The notes under the pieces are model-generated. The model made no database searches. It worked only from the letters and a program-made list of their open reading frames with translations, and was not told the DNA's origin. From the NCBI GenBank assembly GCA_024220525.1, contig JAMYWO010000110.1:5966-36156 (forward strand): a stretch of DNA of 30,191 nt. The letters are read 5' to 3'. This document shows, in pieces, positions 1 to 13,600 of this stretch. Position 1 is the stretch's first letter. Every line of letters begins with the position of its first letter. Position numbers and translations under genes: made by a program. Source of the DNA: Cochliopodium minus (Eukaryota; Discosea; Himatismenida; Cochliopodiidae).

Positions 1-84
1 TTTTAATTTTAATTTTAATTTTAATTTTAATTTTAATTTTAATTTTAATTTTAATTTTAATTTTAATTTTAATTTTAATTTTAA
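1..84. repeat. TTTTAA simple-sequence array
   Basis: About fourteen near-perfect tandem copies of the six-base unit TTTTAA start the window. They pass into irregular T/A-rich sequence up to the splice acceptor at 161-163. The same unit recurs near 660-730 and 25710-25805. It most likely lies in an intron or spacer. Confidence 0.95.
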
Positions 85-163
85 CTATTTTTTTTTAATT
101 TTTATTTTATTTTTTATTTTATTTTTTGATTTGTTAATTATACTTTTTTAAAAATTCTTCTAG

Positions 164-298
164 GCACACTTTAAAGTAATAGAGTCTTGGAAGAAATACA
201 ATGGAACAAAATCAGAAGATAAGGACATGGCCTTGAACAAGACATCCCTTCTATCTACAATTCTTGGATTCAATTGGATGAACGTGATTTTTTCATAA
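164..298 (+). CDS. Possible last exon of a gene cut off by the window edge
   Basis: After T-rich sequence ending in TTCTTCTAG, a frame opens at 164 for 44 codons and closes with TAA at 296-298. Its composition rises sharply above the A/T background, as at other exons here. The peptide begins AHFKVIESWKKYNGT and ends GFNWMNVIFS, with a mildly hydrophobic tail. I recognise no family. It would be the 3' exon of a + strand gene whose remainder lies left of the window. An internal donor (GTGATT near 282) is possible, so the TAA may not be the true end. From 299 to about 425 I see only A/T-rich sequence. Confidence 0.35.
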   Translation, partial: AHFKVIESWKKYNGTKSEDKDMALNKTSLLSTILGFNWMNVIFS

Positions 299-425
299 AC
301 CCTTTGATTATTAATTATTTTGTTAACTTTATTTTTTTGTTTTATTTTTAATTATGTCCGATAAAAATTTTATTTTTGAATAAAAAATTTTGTTTTTATT
401 TTGTCAATTTTAAATAAATTTTAAA

Positions 426-990
426 AGAAACAAAGCAACAAAAACTGAAAAATACACTGGTACTGATAATATCGTTCTCCTAATCTTCAAAGTGAATCTG
501 TCCAATGACTTTTGTTTCTCCTCACTGCCCACAAGAAGCATACAAGATCAACCAAGTGGATCTCGAAAAGACCGACATCTTCACCCAAAAGAGGTCGTTT
601 TCACCGGTCAAAAGATTCCTGTCTCCATGTTGCACGATCCTAGTGGGGTTGAACGATTTGTATTTTTAATTTTTAATTTTAATTTTTAATTTTTAAATTT
701 TTAATTTTAATTTTAAATTTTTAATTTTTTTTTTATTTTTAACTTTTTTTAATACTTTAGATATCATCAAACAAAGAAAAATTATTTCTCTGGCCATGTT
801 GAACCCAGGCATCAAACACTCTCACATAAAAATCTCCTCTTCGTCAAGTTTTGGGAGTGAAGAATGTCGAGTTTGTGATTTACCATCTCTTGAAGGAGGA
901 GGATCTTCTACAAGGAGTTAGTCAGTCAACACAATCCTTACAAAAGGACAAATGCATTGAGAGATGTTATTTTGTCAAAAATTATCTTGA
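426..990 (+). other. Unresolved coding-like region, possibly degenerate or with sequence errors
   Basis: Two blocks of exon-like composition (about 426-660 and 760-980) flank a T/A-rich stretch that has a GTATTTTT donor at 661 and a TACTTTAG acceptor near 760. The first block is fully open in one frame and ends with a peptide such as KIPVSMLHDPSGVERF. In the second block protein-like stretches appear in different frames, for example GVKNVEFVIYHLL followed by a stop near 996. No single splice model gives one convincing product. I do not recognise the family. It could be a gene with sequence errors, a decayed copy, or a short real gene plus 3' untranslated sequence. From 997 to 1142 there is only A/T-rich sequence. 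Confidence 0.35.
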
Positions 991-1142
991 TCTTTGAATG
1001 ATCTTTCTGTTATTAAAATTTTGGATCAATTTTCCTAACAAAAGTTTTGAATTCTACATAACTAGAAACCAATAAAAGCAGATAAATTTAAACAAAAAAT
1101 TTAATTTATTAAAAGTATAATTTTATTTAACTCAAGGGCTTA

Positions 1143-4100
1143 TTATTTATCTCTTTTATCAAGAGAACCAGAAAAAGACATCCTCTTTTTGGTAGTGGGC
1201 AAGTTGGAGCTAGATTGTTTTTTGACTCTGCGATTAAGATGATTGCTCAAAACTTGATCCAAAAGAGCTATTTTTGTACGATACATTTTTTCTACAAAAG
1301 CGGCAGATTCCATCGAACATCTTTCAGAATTAATCACTTTCAAGAATAAAAAAAAAAAATTTCAAAAATAAAAAAAAAAAAAAATTTTTTAAAAAAATGA
1401 AAATTACATTTTGTTAATAAGAAATTTCGAAAGTTGACACCATGTTGGAAGATAGGAGGGTCGGGGAGTGAAGGAGTGGACTCTTCAACACCTGGCTTTC
1501 TGATTACGCCTACACGATAATAAACAGTGCCCTCTATCTCTCGATCCACAGTGACAACAATGAAAACATCTGTGTTGAAAAAAAAAAACAGATTTAATAA
1601 AAAATATAAAAAAAAAAAATTTTCCGATAGTTTTTACGATTAAATTGTGAACGAATTTCATAAGGATTAAATAATACAGTAGGATCATCCTGACATTAAA
1701 ATTTGTTAGTAAAAAAAAAAAAAAAAATTAAATTTAAATAAATTAAAATTAAAATTTTATTAAGTAAAATAATAATCAAAAAAAAAAACTATTTAAAATA
1801 AATTGTTACACAAAAAACTATAACAACAATGTCATTTCCTAAATACTTTTTTCTCCCTAATTGTTGCTCATCGAAGGAGACGAAAGGGATCATGGTGGAG
1901 ACATGAAACATGACCTCGTAGTCTCTGAAAGTAGTGTAAAGAGAATGTGTTCCTAAGAAATAATAAATAATAAGAAATAATAAAAAAATAATAAATAAAA
2001 ATAAAATAAAAAATAAAAAAAAATAAACAATAATTTTTTTTTTACCAGTCAAATTTTCGGTTGTGTTGAGCCCTCCAGAAAATTTTTTGTAATTTAAGAG
2101 CTCGACTTTTTCGCCCATCATCTCCAAGAAATCTTGGTAGTACTTTGATGTTTCAACTTTTAAAAAAAATTAAAAAAATTATTATTAAAAAAATGAAAAA
2201 ATTTAAAAAAAAAAAATTAAAAAAATATTTACCGTTTGAAAACATTTTGTTTTCGTCGTTGACTTGGTCTTTTTTGATGTAGAGAATTCCAAACTTGTAC
2301 TTGGTGCAGTTGGCGAGCAATTTACTTTCAAAATCGAACAAATCTTTTTTGACCATTTCATCTTTAACCTTTTAAAATAGTTTAAAATAATGAAAAAAAA
2401 TATCAAAGGTAAAAAAAAAAATTTTTTTTTTTGTTACTTTTTGTAGTCCAAATGTAGCGAAAACAGGGTTTAAATTTATGAGTGCTTCACGTGTGCTTTT
2501 GCAATCTGCTGGGATCAATGCCCACATTGCATTGGGTTCTTTTTTATTTTTTTAAAAATTGATTAAAATTGGTGTAAGACTACATTTAGTTTGACAATTT
2601 TTGTGAAGGAGTAAATGTTTGGAGATAACAAAAAAAATCAAAACAAAAAATTTATAATATGGCTTGATTAGAAGTAAAAAATATTCATGTTAAAAAAATG
2701 TTGAAAATTTGTTTGTAAAAATGATGAAGGATCAATATTGATCAACATATACAAATGATAATATGATTATTTGGATCTCATTCATCAATTATATAGTATC
2801 TTATGTTGAGATATAAAAATTGATCCAAATTATATGCGCAGATTAAATTCTCACAAAAAAATTTTCATTGGAAATATTTCTTGGTAAAAAAAAATTAAAA
2901 CAAATTAAAAAAATAAAAGGAAAAAAATGATTGATAAGCATCTTTTTGTGTTCAAAAAAATTTTACCATCGGAAATGGGCTTTGAAGAAAAAATCATCGC
3001 TTTCAAAATTTGTTGAGGAACAAAGTTTTGTTTGGTGGGTCTTTCTTCGACGGCGATGAAGATGGGCTTGCCTGTTTTGTCGATACCCCTGTAGAGGTTG
3101 TGTGGTTTGGTGTAGTAATGTGCTTTATAGTATGGTGTGTAGGATTGTTCGTGGGTGAGAACGATACGGCTAAAAGATAAAAAAAGTTTTTTTTTTTAGG
3201 ATGAATTAAAGGATCTCATGAGATAATTTTTTAACTAATTATTGATTGATTATATTTCTGGCTGTATTAAAATCTCTCCCGCTATAAAAAAATTCTTATA
3301 TTTTAGGATTTGAATCCATAAATTATGATTCTCGAATAAATATTTATAGTTATAAATGAAAATATCAAGAGAATTGTAGCATTTTGATCAAATTGATGTA
3401 TTTATATAAAATATAGGGTACCGCAACTTTAGAATATAAACATTAATTATTAAATTTTTTTTTTCTACCTAGATATGGGCTTTTTGCAATCTTCAACTTC
3501 ATAAAATTTTGCCTCGGCGAATAGAGGGAGCTCAGATTGAGATTTGATCTTCTCAGATCCGATGGATCTTCTCTCAATAAACTCGATGGGCGAGCTCACA
3601 AGCTCCGGCTCAGATTCTTCCTTGAAATCTGTATTGATGATGTCTTTGAGGAATTTGGGATTCTTCATTTCTTGTTTGAGGATGTTCAATTCTTCTATCT
3701 CTCTCACTGTCAAGGGTGCTTCTTGATCATAATTAGATGAGGAGAATACAAGGGTAGATATCCTTGGATGTTCCTTTAATATTGTTTCTTTATTGTCCGT
3801 CTCCATTATATCTTCAATTGTCTTTAGAAAGGTGAATTCAGTGAGCGAAGTCGATCTATTATGTACATCGAAGGTAAAGGTCCTTGAAGTCTTCCTGTTG
3901 ATCTCTATTTCTTCGTCTAATTGTAATATCTGCTCCTTCAATTCATCGAATCTTATTTCGCCTATCCCATTCGAATCATCACTATCTTCTATTTTATCCT
4001 TCTTTATGAAATCTACTTTCCTAATATTATCATCACTGTCATCTAATTTCAGTATTATATCATCATTATTATCATTGAAGCTATTATTATTTGGAGTATT

Positions 4101-4367
4101 ATTTGTTATGGTATTTATATCTTTTTCTTGTATAATTTTTATTGTATTTTCATTATTATTTCCTTTTAATTGCCCTATATTATTCCCTTCACCTTTATTC
4201 TCTTTCAGATTCGAAAATTGTCCTAATTCCTGTTCTAAATCGAATTCATCAAATATATCGAAATGTTGTTTTTCACCATCCTTCCCCTCTCCATCCTTTT
4301 CCTTCCTATCATAATCCGTTGTTTTCTCAAATCCAAAATCATATTCAAAATCAAATTCATCTCCCAT
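1143..4367 (-). CDS. RapGAP-domain GTPase-activating protein, nine exons
   Basis: Exons (high to low) are 4367-3469, 3169-2967, 2538-2438, 2368-2233, 2156-2046, 1952-1810, 1689-1638, 1569-1408 and 1336-1143. All introns are GT-AG and frames join exactly to give 666 residues. Residues 1-290 are acidic, Asn-rich and look disordered. Residues about 425-612 match the Rap_GAP family: KFGILYIK, KVELLNYKKFSGGLN, VMFHVSTMIPF, RKKYLGNDIVVIVF, IRSQFNHVFIVV and FLLTKLINSE. GNDIV holds the asparagine thumb (about residue 523), which in Rap1GAP supplies the catalytic side chain for GTP hydrolysis. The protein probably switches off a Rap- or Rheb-like GTPase; which one cannot be told. The C-terminal tail is basic and Ser-rich. 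Two introns are long (2539-2966 and 3170-3468) with nothing coding seen in them. The start is the first ATG before an A/T-rich spacer. Confidence 0.92.
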
Positions 4368-4693
4368 ATTTTTTAATTAAATAATTATCCTCGAATTGTT
4401 ATTCAAACTGATTTTTACTCAAAAAAAAATGTGTTGGACAATATCCAATTGAGAGATTATATAAATTTTTTTTTTTAAATTATTTTTATTGTTTCTTTTA
4501 TTTGAATTGAAATTGGATTTTTAAACCCTTGATTTTGTTCAATTTTTATTTAATAAAATGAGATGAAAAATTATTTGAAACTTTGAATGGTGATTTGTTG
4601 GGAAATGATTTGTCTCTAATCCTAAAATACTTCAAATGGAAAGAAAAAATAATTTAAAAAAAAAAAGTTTGAAAATTTTATAAACTCAATTTA
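4368..4693. promoter_or_regulatory. Shared spacer between divergent genes (RapGAP / UBA-SPRY)
   Basis: These 326 bp separate two start codons facing away from each other, so they must hold both promoters unless the genes have distant start sites. The stretch is A/T-rich with T and A runs. A TATATAAA-like string sits near 4455-4463, but in this composition it means little. No other motif is evident. Confidence 0.4.
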
Positions 4694-7600
4694 ATGGGGA
4701 ATAGCATCAAAACACTTTATAAAACGACAAATACTTTATCAGACAATATTGGAGATAATTTCCTTAATGCTTCATGGGTTGAAGAGAAATCCAAAGAAAT
4801 TCAAATCTTAACGAGGAATACAGATCCAGAATTGGATATATTGAACTCATCATTACAAACGAGCATCCCATTTCTTTTTACAAAATTGAATCAAATTTTA
4901 GAGAACGAATCAGGCGAATTGAATGCAAAAAATATGATGAAATTGCTTTTGAACATGAAAATATCTGTCTGTTTTTTTTATAAACTCCTTTTTTCTTAAT
5001 TCATTTAATTTTTTGTTAAAATACCAAAATATAACCAAAAATTCAGAATATTCAAAATGAAAGAATACCAAAATTGAAATTATTATCAACATGTACAATA
5101 CCAAAAGAACCATTAGATCTCTCTATCTATTTTCCTTTGATTGAATCTTTATACGAAAAAAACAAAATATTATGCGAAAAGATAGTGGAGCATCCATTTA
5201 TAAAATTGCATTTGAAACCAAAGGAAGATCCTAACAAGAAAGAAGAAGCAAAAATTCAACAAAAATTAACATTAGAAGAGAATTTCAACAAATTGAAGTC
5301 AATCATCACTGAAATCAATGAGGAATCCATGAATAAAGCAATTAATCATACATTATTCGAGGGGAGATTATGTGAGATATTATTGATTGTATTATCTTTG
5401 ATGGAGATCAAAAACGAAGAAGTTCAACAAAAATACATGAAGGTACTTGTGGAATCACTGGAGAAACTTTCATTCATAAAGCTGCCTGAAATAGAGAAAG
5501 GAGGAGAAGAAGAAGAGGAATTCGATATCGAGTTGGAACAAAAGATCCAGTACTTGGTAGAAATCACTGGTATGTCTTCCGACTACAGCAAGAAGGCTCT
5601 CGAACTTTCTAACATGGATATCAATGTGGCCACCAACCTTTTGTTTGACGATCCCAACAAGGTGGAAGGAGCGATCGAAAAAGAGATCTTAATGAAAGAG
5701 GAGCTCAAGAAGAAACAGATCAAAGAAAGGGAAGAGAGGGAAAAGGCTCTTGTTGAAATACAGCAATTCAACGACAAGAAGCTCATTAAGAGCAACCCTT
5801 TTTTTCAAAAGCTTTTTTCCAAAGAAATTAGCTTGTCCACTTATAAAAATTTAATATTAAGACTTTTTGAAAATTTAGACAGATTAATGGTTGAGGTGGA
5901 ATGTGATCTTAAAATCCCTAACGCTCCTGTAGAAAAGCTTATTGATCCTTCTTTGATTTCCTTGGATCTCATTTTCAATGTGATTGAAAGATATTCCTCT
6001 CTTTTGAACTCTGAAGAAGATTCCGAGTTTAATTGCTTCATTGTTTCTACTTCTCTAAAGTTGCTAAAGGGAAATCTCGTAAAGTATGAAAGTGTCTCAA
6101 TTGACTCGATTGAAGATCTTAAAAATGCACAAATTGAAGAAAAGAAGAAGGAAGAGGAAAATAAAAAAGAAGAAAAGAAGAAAGAAGTTCCACAAACAAC
6201 AAAGCGTAAAATTAACTTTTTTTTTTTTTTTTTTTGAATCATTATTTTTTTGTAGTGGAAATTTTAAACGTAGAGGAATTGGCACAATACTATGAAAAAC
6301 AAGAAGATGTATTCCAGAAGATTAAAAAACTTCTTTTGGATTTAGTTGAGACATTTTCTTCAACAGAAAACACTATTAAAGGTATTTTACTGAAACGATT
6401 TTTTAGTTTCAATTTATTAAAATATTCTTACTTAAAGGACACATTGCTTCTTTGGCACTCACTATCTGGTCTTCGTCCATAGGCACTTTTTACACTTCTC
6501 ATAAGTCTAGATTGGAATTGTTGAAGGAGATTACTTCTGTTATCATTAACAAAAAAGAAGTTGATGAAAAAAAATACAAAGTTCTCTACCCAGTCTCTTC
6601 TCATTTCCTTTTGTTTTTACAAAACAACAATAATATTTATAGATTTGTTTCATCTGGTGACACTGGTATTGAAATTTTGCTCTCTTCGCTCATAGAATAC
6701 GAGAACAAGTTGTTTGGAGACAGTTTGGTTGTTCATTCTTTCGTCGACTTGGAATCTTCTGAATTGGACCTCAAAAGAAACGAGAGAATAAAGAAGGAAC
6801 ACAAAAGGTTGTTTGATTTAGAAGAGGAAGAAAGAAAGAAAAACACAGTGACAACTTTTTTAGACGAAATTAAAAATGCTAAGCTCGAAAAACCAAAGAC
6901 TACAACCACTCCTGTGTTGAGCATTCCTTTGTCTATCCCAACCACAAATACAAATCCCGTCACACCTACCACCACAGTCTCTTCTGAGAATGTCTTGACA
7001 AGCTCTTCTGGACAAAAAGAGGAAAACAAAGATACCTATAACATTCTTTTGTTGTACCAACTCCTCTCAAAAGTCCAAAAGCAACTTTTGTATGTTTCTC
7101 TTGAACAAAACCAAAAGCCTTTATGCTTTGATGTCTTGATCAAGTTTGTAAAGTCTATTTGTTTGCACTGTGAAAGCCTTTTGGACAAACTTTCCAAGAC
7201 TAACAAGGATAAGAGTGTTTTCTACTCTTTGAAATCTAGCTTATTGGGATTGCCTATCATAACTCTTTTTTCATCTCTTTCTTTGTTTAACCCCTACTTG
7301 AATGTCACCCAAAAAATATCTTCAAAACTGATCGATACACTTTATCATTTGCTCAACAAGATTGACTCAATAGTTTTTGATACTTTATCCGAAAGTAATT
7401 CTCCTCTTTTGTTCCCAATTACTCATTTATCAAGTGTCAGCGTTGAGAACAACAAGGAAAATCACCACTTGCTTTGGTTTTGTCAATTGAGGGACACCCT
7501 TGCAAATCTTTGCGGATTATTTTCTCTTTCCACTTGCTACTCGAATTCACTTGAATTGGATCTCGAATTTCAGACCAAAAACTACAATTTGGCTTCTACT

Positions 7601-10600
7601 TTGTTGGATACCAGTCCTCTTTTTAGCTTGGGGTTAGCTAAAGAAACCAATAAAGATAGCATTTTCCAAACCCTCATTTCTTTGGCAAAGGGAGCCACTG
7701 AAGGTACAGAAATTGCGAAAACATTCTTTTCTTGGGGTTTAAAATCGACCAAGGATATTTTGTCATCAAAGAGAGGAGAGTTGTTCGACAAGTTTCTCTT
7801 ATCTATCATTTGTTCTCTCATCTATTCCAATCACAAATCTTCTGATTTAGATTTTATCATTAAAAATGAAAACTGGGAGAAAAACATTCCTGATCAATGG
7901 ATACTTGACATCTTCCAAAAAGCTGTCGATCTCAAGCTTCTTTGTTTCAGAGAAAGGGCAGAAAATATGACCATGGAGCAAATGTGTACTTCTGTTATGA
8001 AAAAATCTTTATTGTTGTTGCAGTTTACACCTCCACAAGACACTTTGGAACAAAACGAGCCAATTCTCAATTCTAAGAACAGTAAATCTGTACTTTCTTT
8101 CATCCTCAACAAGTCTCTTGATGAAAACATTGGTGATACAATGGGACTCATCATTGATGCAAGAAATAAACAATCTTACTTTCAATCCAAAGGATTTGAG
8201 AGCACACAAAAGATATTACAGCAATTACAATGCCCTGGTTCTTTGATTTTGTTTCTCTCCAACATGAAGCTTCTATTCTGTTCTCCTTCTGGTGTTGTTT
8301 CTTACTACATTGATTATCTAAATGGAGCTCACGAGGAAAACAAAACAAACTTGAGAAATTCTATTGGTTCTTACATAAAAACTTTGGTTAATTTGCTTGT
8401 AAAGTTCCAAAAAGAACCCAAGATTGTCAACTATCTTCTTTCTTGTACTGTTCTTTATCTCAAAAAGAAAGATTTCGAAAAATTTGTCAAAGAAACAAAC
8501 ATTTTGGGAACAATCAGCCAACTCATTTCCATCTACTATGAAAGCAAAGAAGAAAAAGATTCTACTTTAGGAGAAAAGGAAGATGTAGTTGAAAAAGCAG
8601 CTCAATTAGAAGAAGATCCTAAAGTAAAGGAAAGTAGATTGCAGCAAATGGCTATCTCCAACCTAAAAAGAATAGACGAGAAGAATCTATCAGATTCTAA
8701 CAACAAGTCTGGACAATCTCTAAAATCAATCTTGATCAAACTTTTGCAACTCATTTCCATAGAAAGCTGCATCAGTGTTGGACAATCCGATCCTTCTCTC
8801 GGAGATGTGTCTGAGATTGTGTACTCAGAGTTAAACAGATCACTCTCCAACTACCAAAAACAAAAAGGAGTCAAAGTTGTACAAGAAGAAAAACTAGAAG
8901 AAAAATCTTTTCCAATAAAAAGTGGCTATCAACACTGTCTCATTCCAGAAAAACAGTTTTTTAGCAATTCCATTCAAACAACTGTGGTTGAAAATTTGAT
9001 TGTCAACAACAATCCCCAACACTTTAGCTTTTCCTTTTGGGTTTATTTCGTCCAGCCCAACAACAGAAACCAAACTATTCTTTTTGAGGGTTTGCCAAGC
9101 AATTACAGAGGTGCTTTCTTTAACAGTGCACTCAAATTGAATTTCTGTGTAGATACGACCAACAGACAAGGTAATCCGCGAAATCTTAATTTTTAAATTT
9201 AACGTAAACAACTTCTAATATTAGAGTTCCTCATTTCTCCATATAACTTCAAGGCCAATGAGTGGTATTTTGTTACCTTAGTAGCAAACCAGAAAGAAAT
9301 GAGTATTTATGTCAATGGAAAGTTAGATTCTACAAAAACAAACACAGACTTCCCTAGAATGCTTCAAAAATATCCTTTGGTGATTGGAGGATCTGTTCCA
9401 AACTGTCAAGTCAAAAATTTCGCAGATCCTTTCAATGGAAAGCTCAGAAACATAAACTATTACACATTTTCACTGAATCTCAGCGAAGTTCAACAGATTT
9501 ACCAAGCAGAAAGATTTGGATCTTCCAAAAAAGATACTTACATTGATTTTTGCTATGATGTTTTGTCACTCGTCAAAGTGTTACAAAAAACAAAGATTTC
9601 TAAGAACATCGCCACACCAAAATTCTTTTCTTTGGTTCTCACTTCTCTCATCGAAATCCCAAACAAAGATCTCATAAACTTGAACCTGCAAATTTTAACA
9701 GAGCTACTTCCATTGATGGATATTGGATCTTTTCTTCAAAAGGAGCTCTTTTCCAAGGATCTATTGTCTCAAATCGAAAAATCTATCAAGATTAGAGAAG
9801 GAGATGACAATCTCAAAATTTTGATCGACTTTCTCTTATTTTTCATCAATAACAAAGAAAATCATTTCTTTGAACTAGAGTACAAAGAAAAAATCATACA
9901 ACTTTTAAGATCGATCATTTCGATAGAAGCTTGGAAACCAGCAGTCAGCAAATTGCTTTCTTTTTATCTTGATGGCAAAGATAATCGCAAAAAGTTTTTT
10001 GTTTTCCAAATATTGGGAGGATTCATTGACTTTTTCCACAAGGGATCCCAGATCATGTTTACATCTGAGTCTAGGGTTGCCACTGTTATAACTGGATTGG
10101 ATACTTACGATACAAATACATTGATCAAAATCATTTTACACAAGACAGATACCTTGCCAGAAGAGTTGCTCAACACCAAAATCACTTCTTTAAAAATCTT
10201 ACAGAAAGTGCCTTACGTCTACGAAAAATTTAATTTTGAAGAAAAGTATCTTGATTCTCTTGTCAATTTCTCTGAGAGCATCTTCAATCAAAAATCAGAT
10301 CCTCAAATTGGAGTATCTTCCCTCTTTAAGTCTCTCTTTCACATAATCAACTCTGAAAATGCCAGCTCTTTAGGAGATTCTATCTTGATGAAGAAAGCAG
10401 GGATAGTGGACATCTTGGTTTCTTTTGCTTGTAAAAGATCTCAAATAGAAACATTCATGAGACTCAATCAGATCGAAACTACATTGGTTGATTTACAAAA
10501 ATTGTATCTCTCAAAAGAAGATGATGTGGATGTGGAAGCAACTCCTCTCAATGAACAACAAACTGAAGTTTACTTGAAATTCTGCGAAACATATCCAAAT

Positions 10601-13600
10601 CATACCGTGCAACAATGCAAACTCGCTTTAGTTAAAAATAACTTTGATGTTAACAAGGCCAACAACTGGATCCTTGATGAAGGGAAGAACAAAAAATTGG
10701 AAGAAGTATTGAAATTGACTGAAAGAAAATACCCAAAGACCTTTTGCGACAAAGCGATTAAAGCTGGAATTACTCCCGAGAAAACAAAAGATTGGATTGA
10801 ACAAAATTTTGATAAACTACTTTCAGAAGAACCCAACGAAATGGAGAAAGAAGTGGGCGAAGAATTTTTTGTGGATAGATACTTTACGGTACCTAAACTC
10901 AAAAAAGTCAACTCCAACTACAACTACAATTACAATTATGGAAACTATGGCCTCAATTACGATTATCAGCCAAAAAAAACAGTCACCTCTCTTTCCACTT
11001 CCCAGCCAATATCACTCTCCCCTGTCAATTTCACTACTTACACCAAAAAAGAATTGGAATCTCAGCTAAGAACTTATGAATCATCTGTTTGTATTTTGTA
11101 TTCACGTGCCATCTTGCTTAACCTTCTTGCCAAATACACCAGCCAAAGCACTGATCCTGAAAAAGTCCAAGAGATCATCGAATCCATTTTCAATTCAACC
11201 AAAAGCCAAGACTTTGATCTTTCCAATTTCACTTTGTTCACCAAGTTGTGCGTTCTCAGAGGAGATCAAGGCCTTTTGAGAGTTTTTGGGGAAGAATCGA
11301 ACTCTACAGAAAGATTGTTCGGATCCATCTTTAGTTGTCTCTCACAAAAATCCAAGAAGAAATTGAGACCTTTTTTCAGGAAGTTTGTATCCAAATTGTT
11401 GCTAGATTGCAAGAGACAAATCTCATATTTATGTGTCCCTGATTTCAAAAGTACAATCAACAATGAAGAGCTCACTGATGTATCGATCTTTTCTCCTAAT
11501 GTCAGATTTCTTGAATGGTTCTTTGTTTTGTTGATTGATACTGATACCTTGATTCAAAATCAAGAAGAAATGCACAAGATATTCGAATCTTTCACTGTTG
11601 CCTTGAAATCATCTTCCTTGGTCACCAAAAACTTTTTGTTTCGCATCATCTCCAAGGTGTTGAAGTTCTATCACTCTATGGGGAAGACAACCCACGAATA
11701 CATCAAAAAACTCCCTACAGGAAAACTCATCATGCTTGCCAACAACAGAATCTTCAAAGAGAGAAATGCAGAAAATTCGAGTATCTCCACACAATATCTC
11801 AATAGTTTGATAGATCTCACAACTACCATCAGATTGTTGAATAATTCCCAAAGAAAAGCAAATACAAGCAAGAAAACCAAAAAAGTCTTTTCTTGCCCTA
11901 TTCCTTACGTTGATGAAATCCACACAAACTTGTCCAGTGTCACTTTACGTTGGTTCCCTCTTGGAAGTTCAGAGGTCCAGTACACTTTACAAATTGGTAC
12001 TTTAGGGCAGGAATTCCCATTGGGAAGCTTAAACAACAAGATTGTAGAAGATGAAAAGGATATTGAGAAAGATGAGAAAGTAGGTCAAAAAATAGAAGAG
12101 TTGTTCGGAGAAGAGGAAGTAATCGAAGAAGTAAAGAAAAAACCTGTCACCACCAAGCCTGTCCAACAGAACTTTAAAGATTTCTTGCATCCAAGTGCCA
12201 AACAAAAGATAGAGAAGGAGACATCTGTTGATTCATCGGATCAAGTCATAAATTGGTTGACGATCTACAAAGGAAGTGACACATTTTTCACACAAGAAAA
12301 CATCTTGCCTCAATCAGAAGTTTACTTTAGATTGAAATGCACCAAAAACGAAACCAGTGATTGGACTCCACCTATTGTCTTTACTTCCACCCACCCTGTT
12401 CACCCTAAACTCTCCAAAGACAAGCTCAAGAGACATCCTGATCTACACCTCGATGAAGAAACCTCCTTGAGCATTGCAAAGACCAAGGGAGCAGCTGCAT
12501 GGACTTGCACAATGAGTGATACTGTTTTTGAAAGTGGAGTGCACTATTTCGAAGTCTTTGTTGAGGTAAAAAATAAAAAATTGTTCATTGTTATCAAAAT
12601 TAAAAACTTAATTACAATATTCTGATTAGATATCTGAATGGGGATGCACTTTGATTGGTAATTTCATTAACAATCCATATTTATTATTTCTCATCTATAA
12701 TTTTTTTTTTCAATAGGTGTTTGCCCTGTCAACAACAAAATTTTGAATGGAAAAACAGCTGGATGGGGATTTTGTAATTTTAGAGCGACCAATGATGACA
12801 GATTGTACGGAGAGCATTTTGGATCTGGAGATACAGTGGGAGTGTTGGTGGATCTAGACGAAGGAACCACCACCTTCTTCAAAAACGGAAAGAATTTGGG
12901 AATTTCACATAACAACGTCACTGGTCCTGTTTGTCCATTCTTAGGATTGAAGCAAGTGGGTACTAAATTGACGATGCTTCCTTTCGTCATTTCCAAACCC
13001 ACAAAGTGTGTCGAGGTTGTGAATGATCAGTTTGTCCAGACTTTTGAAATACTGAACAGACTTAACCAAAACTTTGGGGAAGCGACCACCATAGAGAACA
13101 TGCCCTCCACTATCCTAAGGGAGAGTTACAACGATCTTTGCTTGTGGAAAAAGTCCGACACAAAAAGATATTTCACCAAAGCCGGTTTCTTCTTGGATAT
13201 TGATACATCTGATGAAGTTTGCCACAATCTCGTTGGATTTCATGTAGGTGATATTCTGATCACTCCAAGAGGCAAACAAAAATTGTTGGGAGTAGCCAGC
13301 CAATGTTTATGGGTCGAGCAGCTGGATTCGGAGATAGAGGGCGCTCATTTTTGGACATACAGGGAGGTAGAGAGTTGGAAGAGCAACTTTCAAATGCTTG
13401 AAGAGTCTTCAAGATTGTCTCAAGAAACTCTCAAAACTACCAAAGAAAAAAACTCCACCATTTTCTCACAAGAAATCTCGTACGAAAGTTTTGTAAATAC
13501 TGTAAAGCAAAGCAAGTGGACTCTTCAGTTCTACCAAAAATTGGTGCAATTGATCAACAAACTATGCGACGAAAACCACTACTCGCCTGTCAACCTTCCT

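Noticed and set aside
1-84. TTTTAA array as a telomere
   Set aside because: The unit has no G, the same array occurs inside the window at 25710-25805, and coding sequence follows after only about 80 bp. It is an interstitial simple repeat.
3537-4384. Overlapping + strand ORFs over RapGAP exon 1
   Set aside because: They are Ser/Phe-rich mirror frames of an acidic low-complexity exon. The - strand reading continues through eight further exons of a known domain.
6733-7060. Antisense ORFs inside the UBA-SPRY gene
   Set aside because: They lie wholly in the long exon 6438-9170, lack any domain, and have the Ser/Phe/Val bias expected of the reverse frame.
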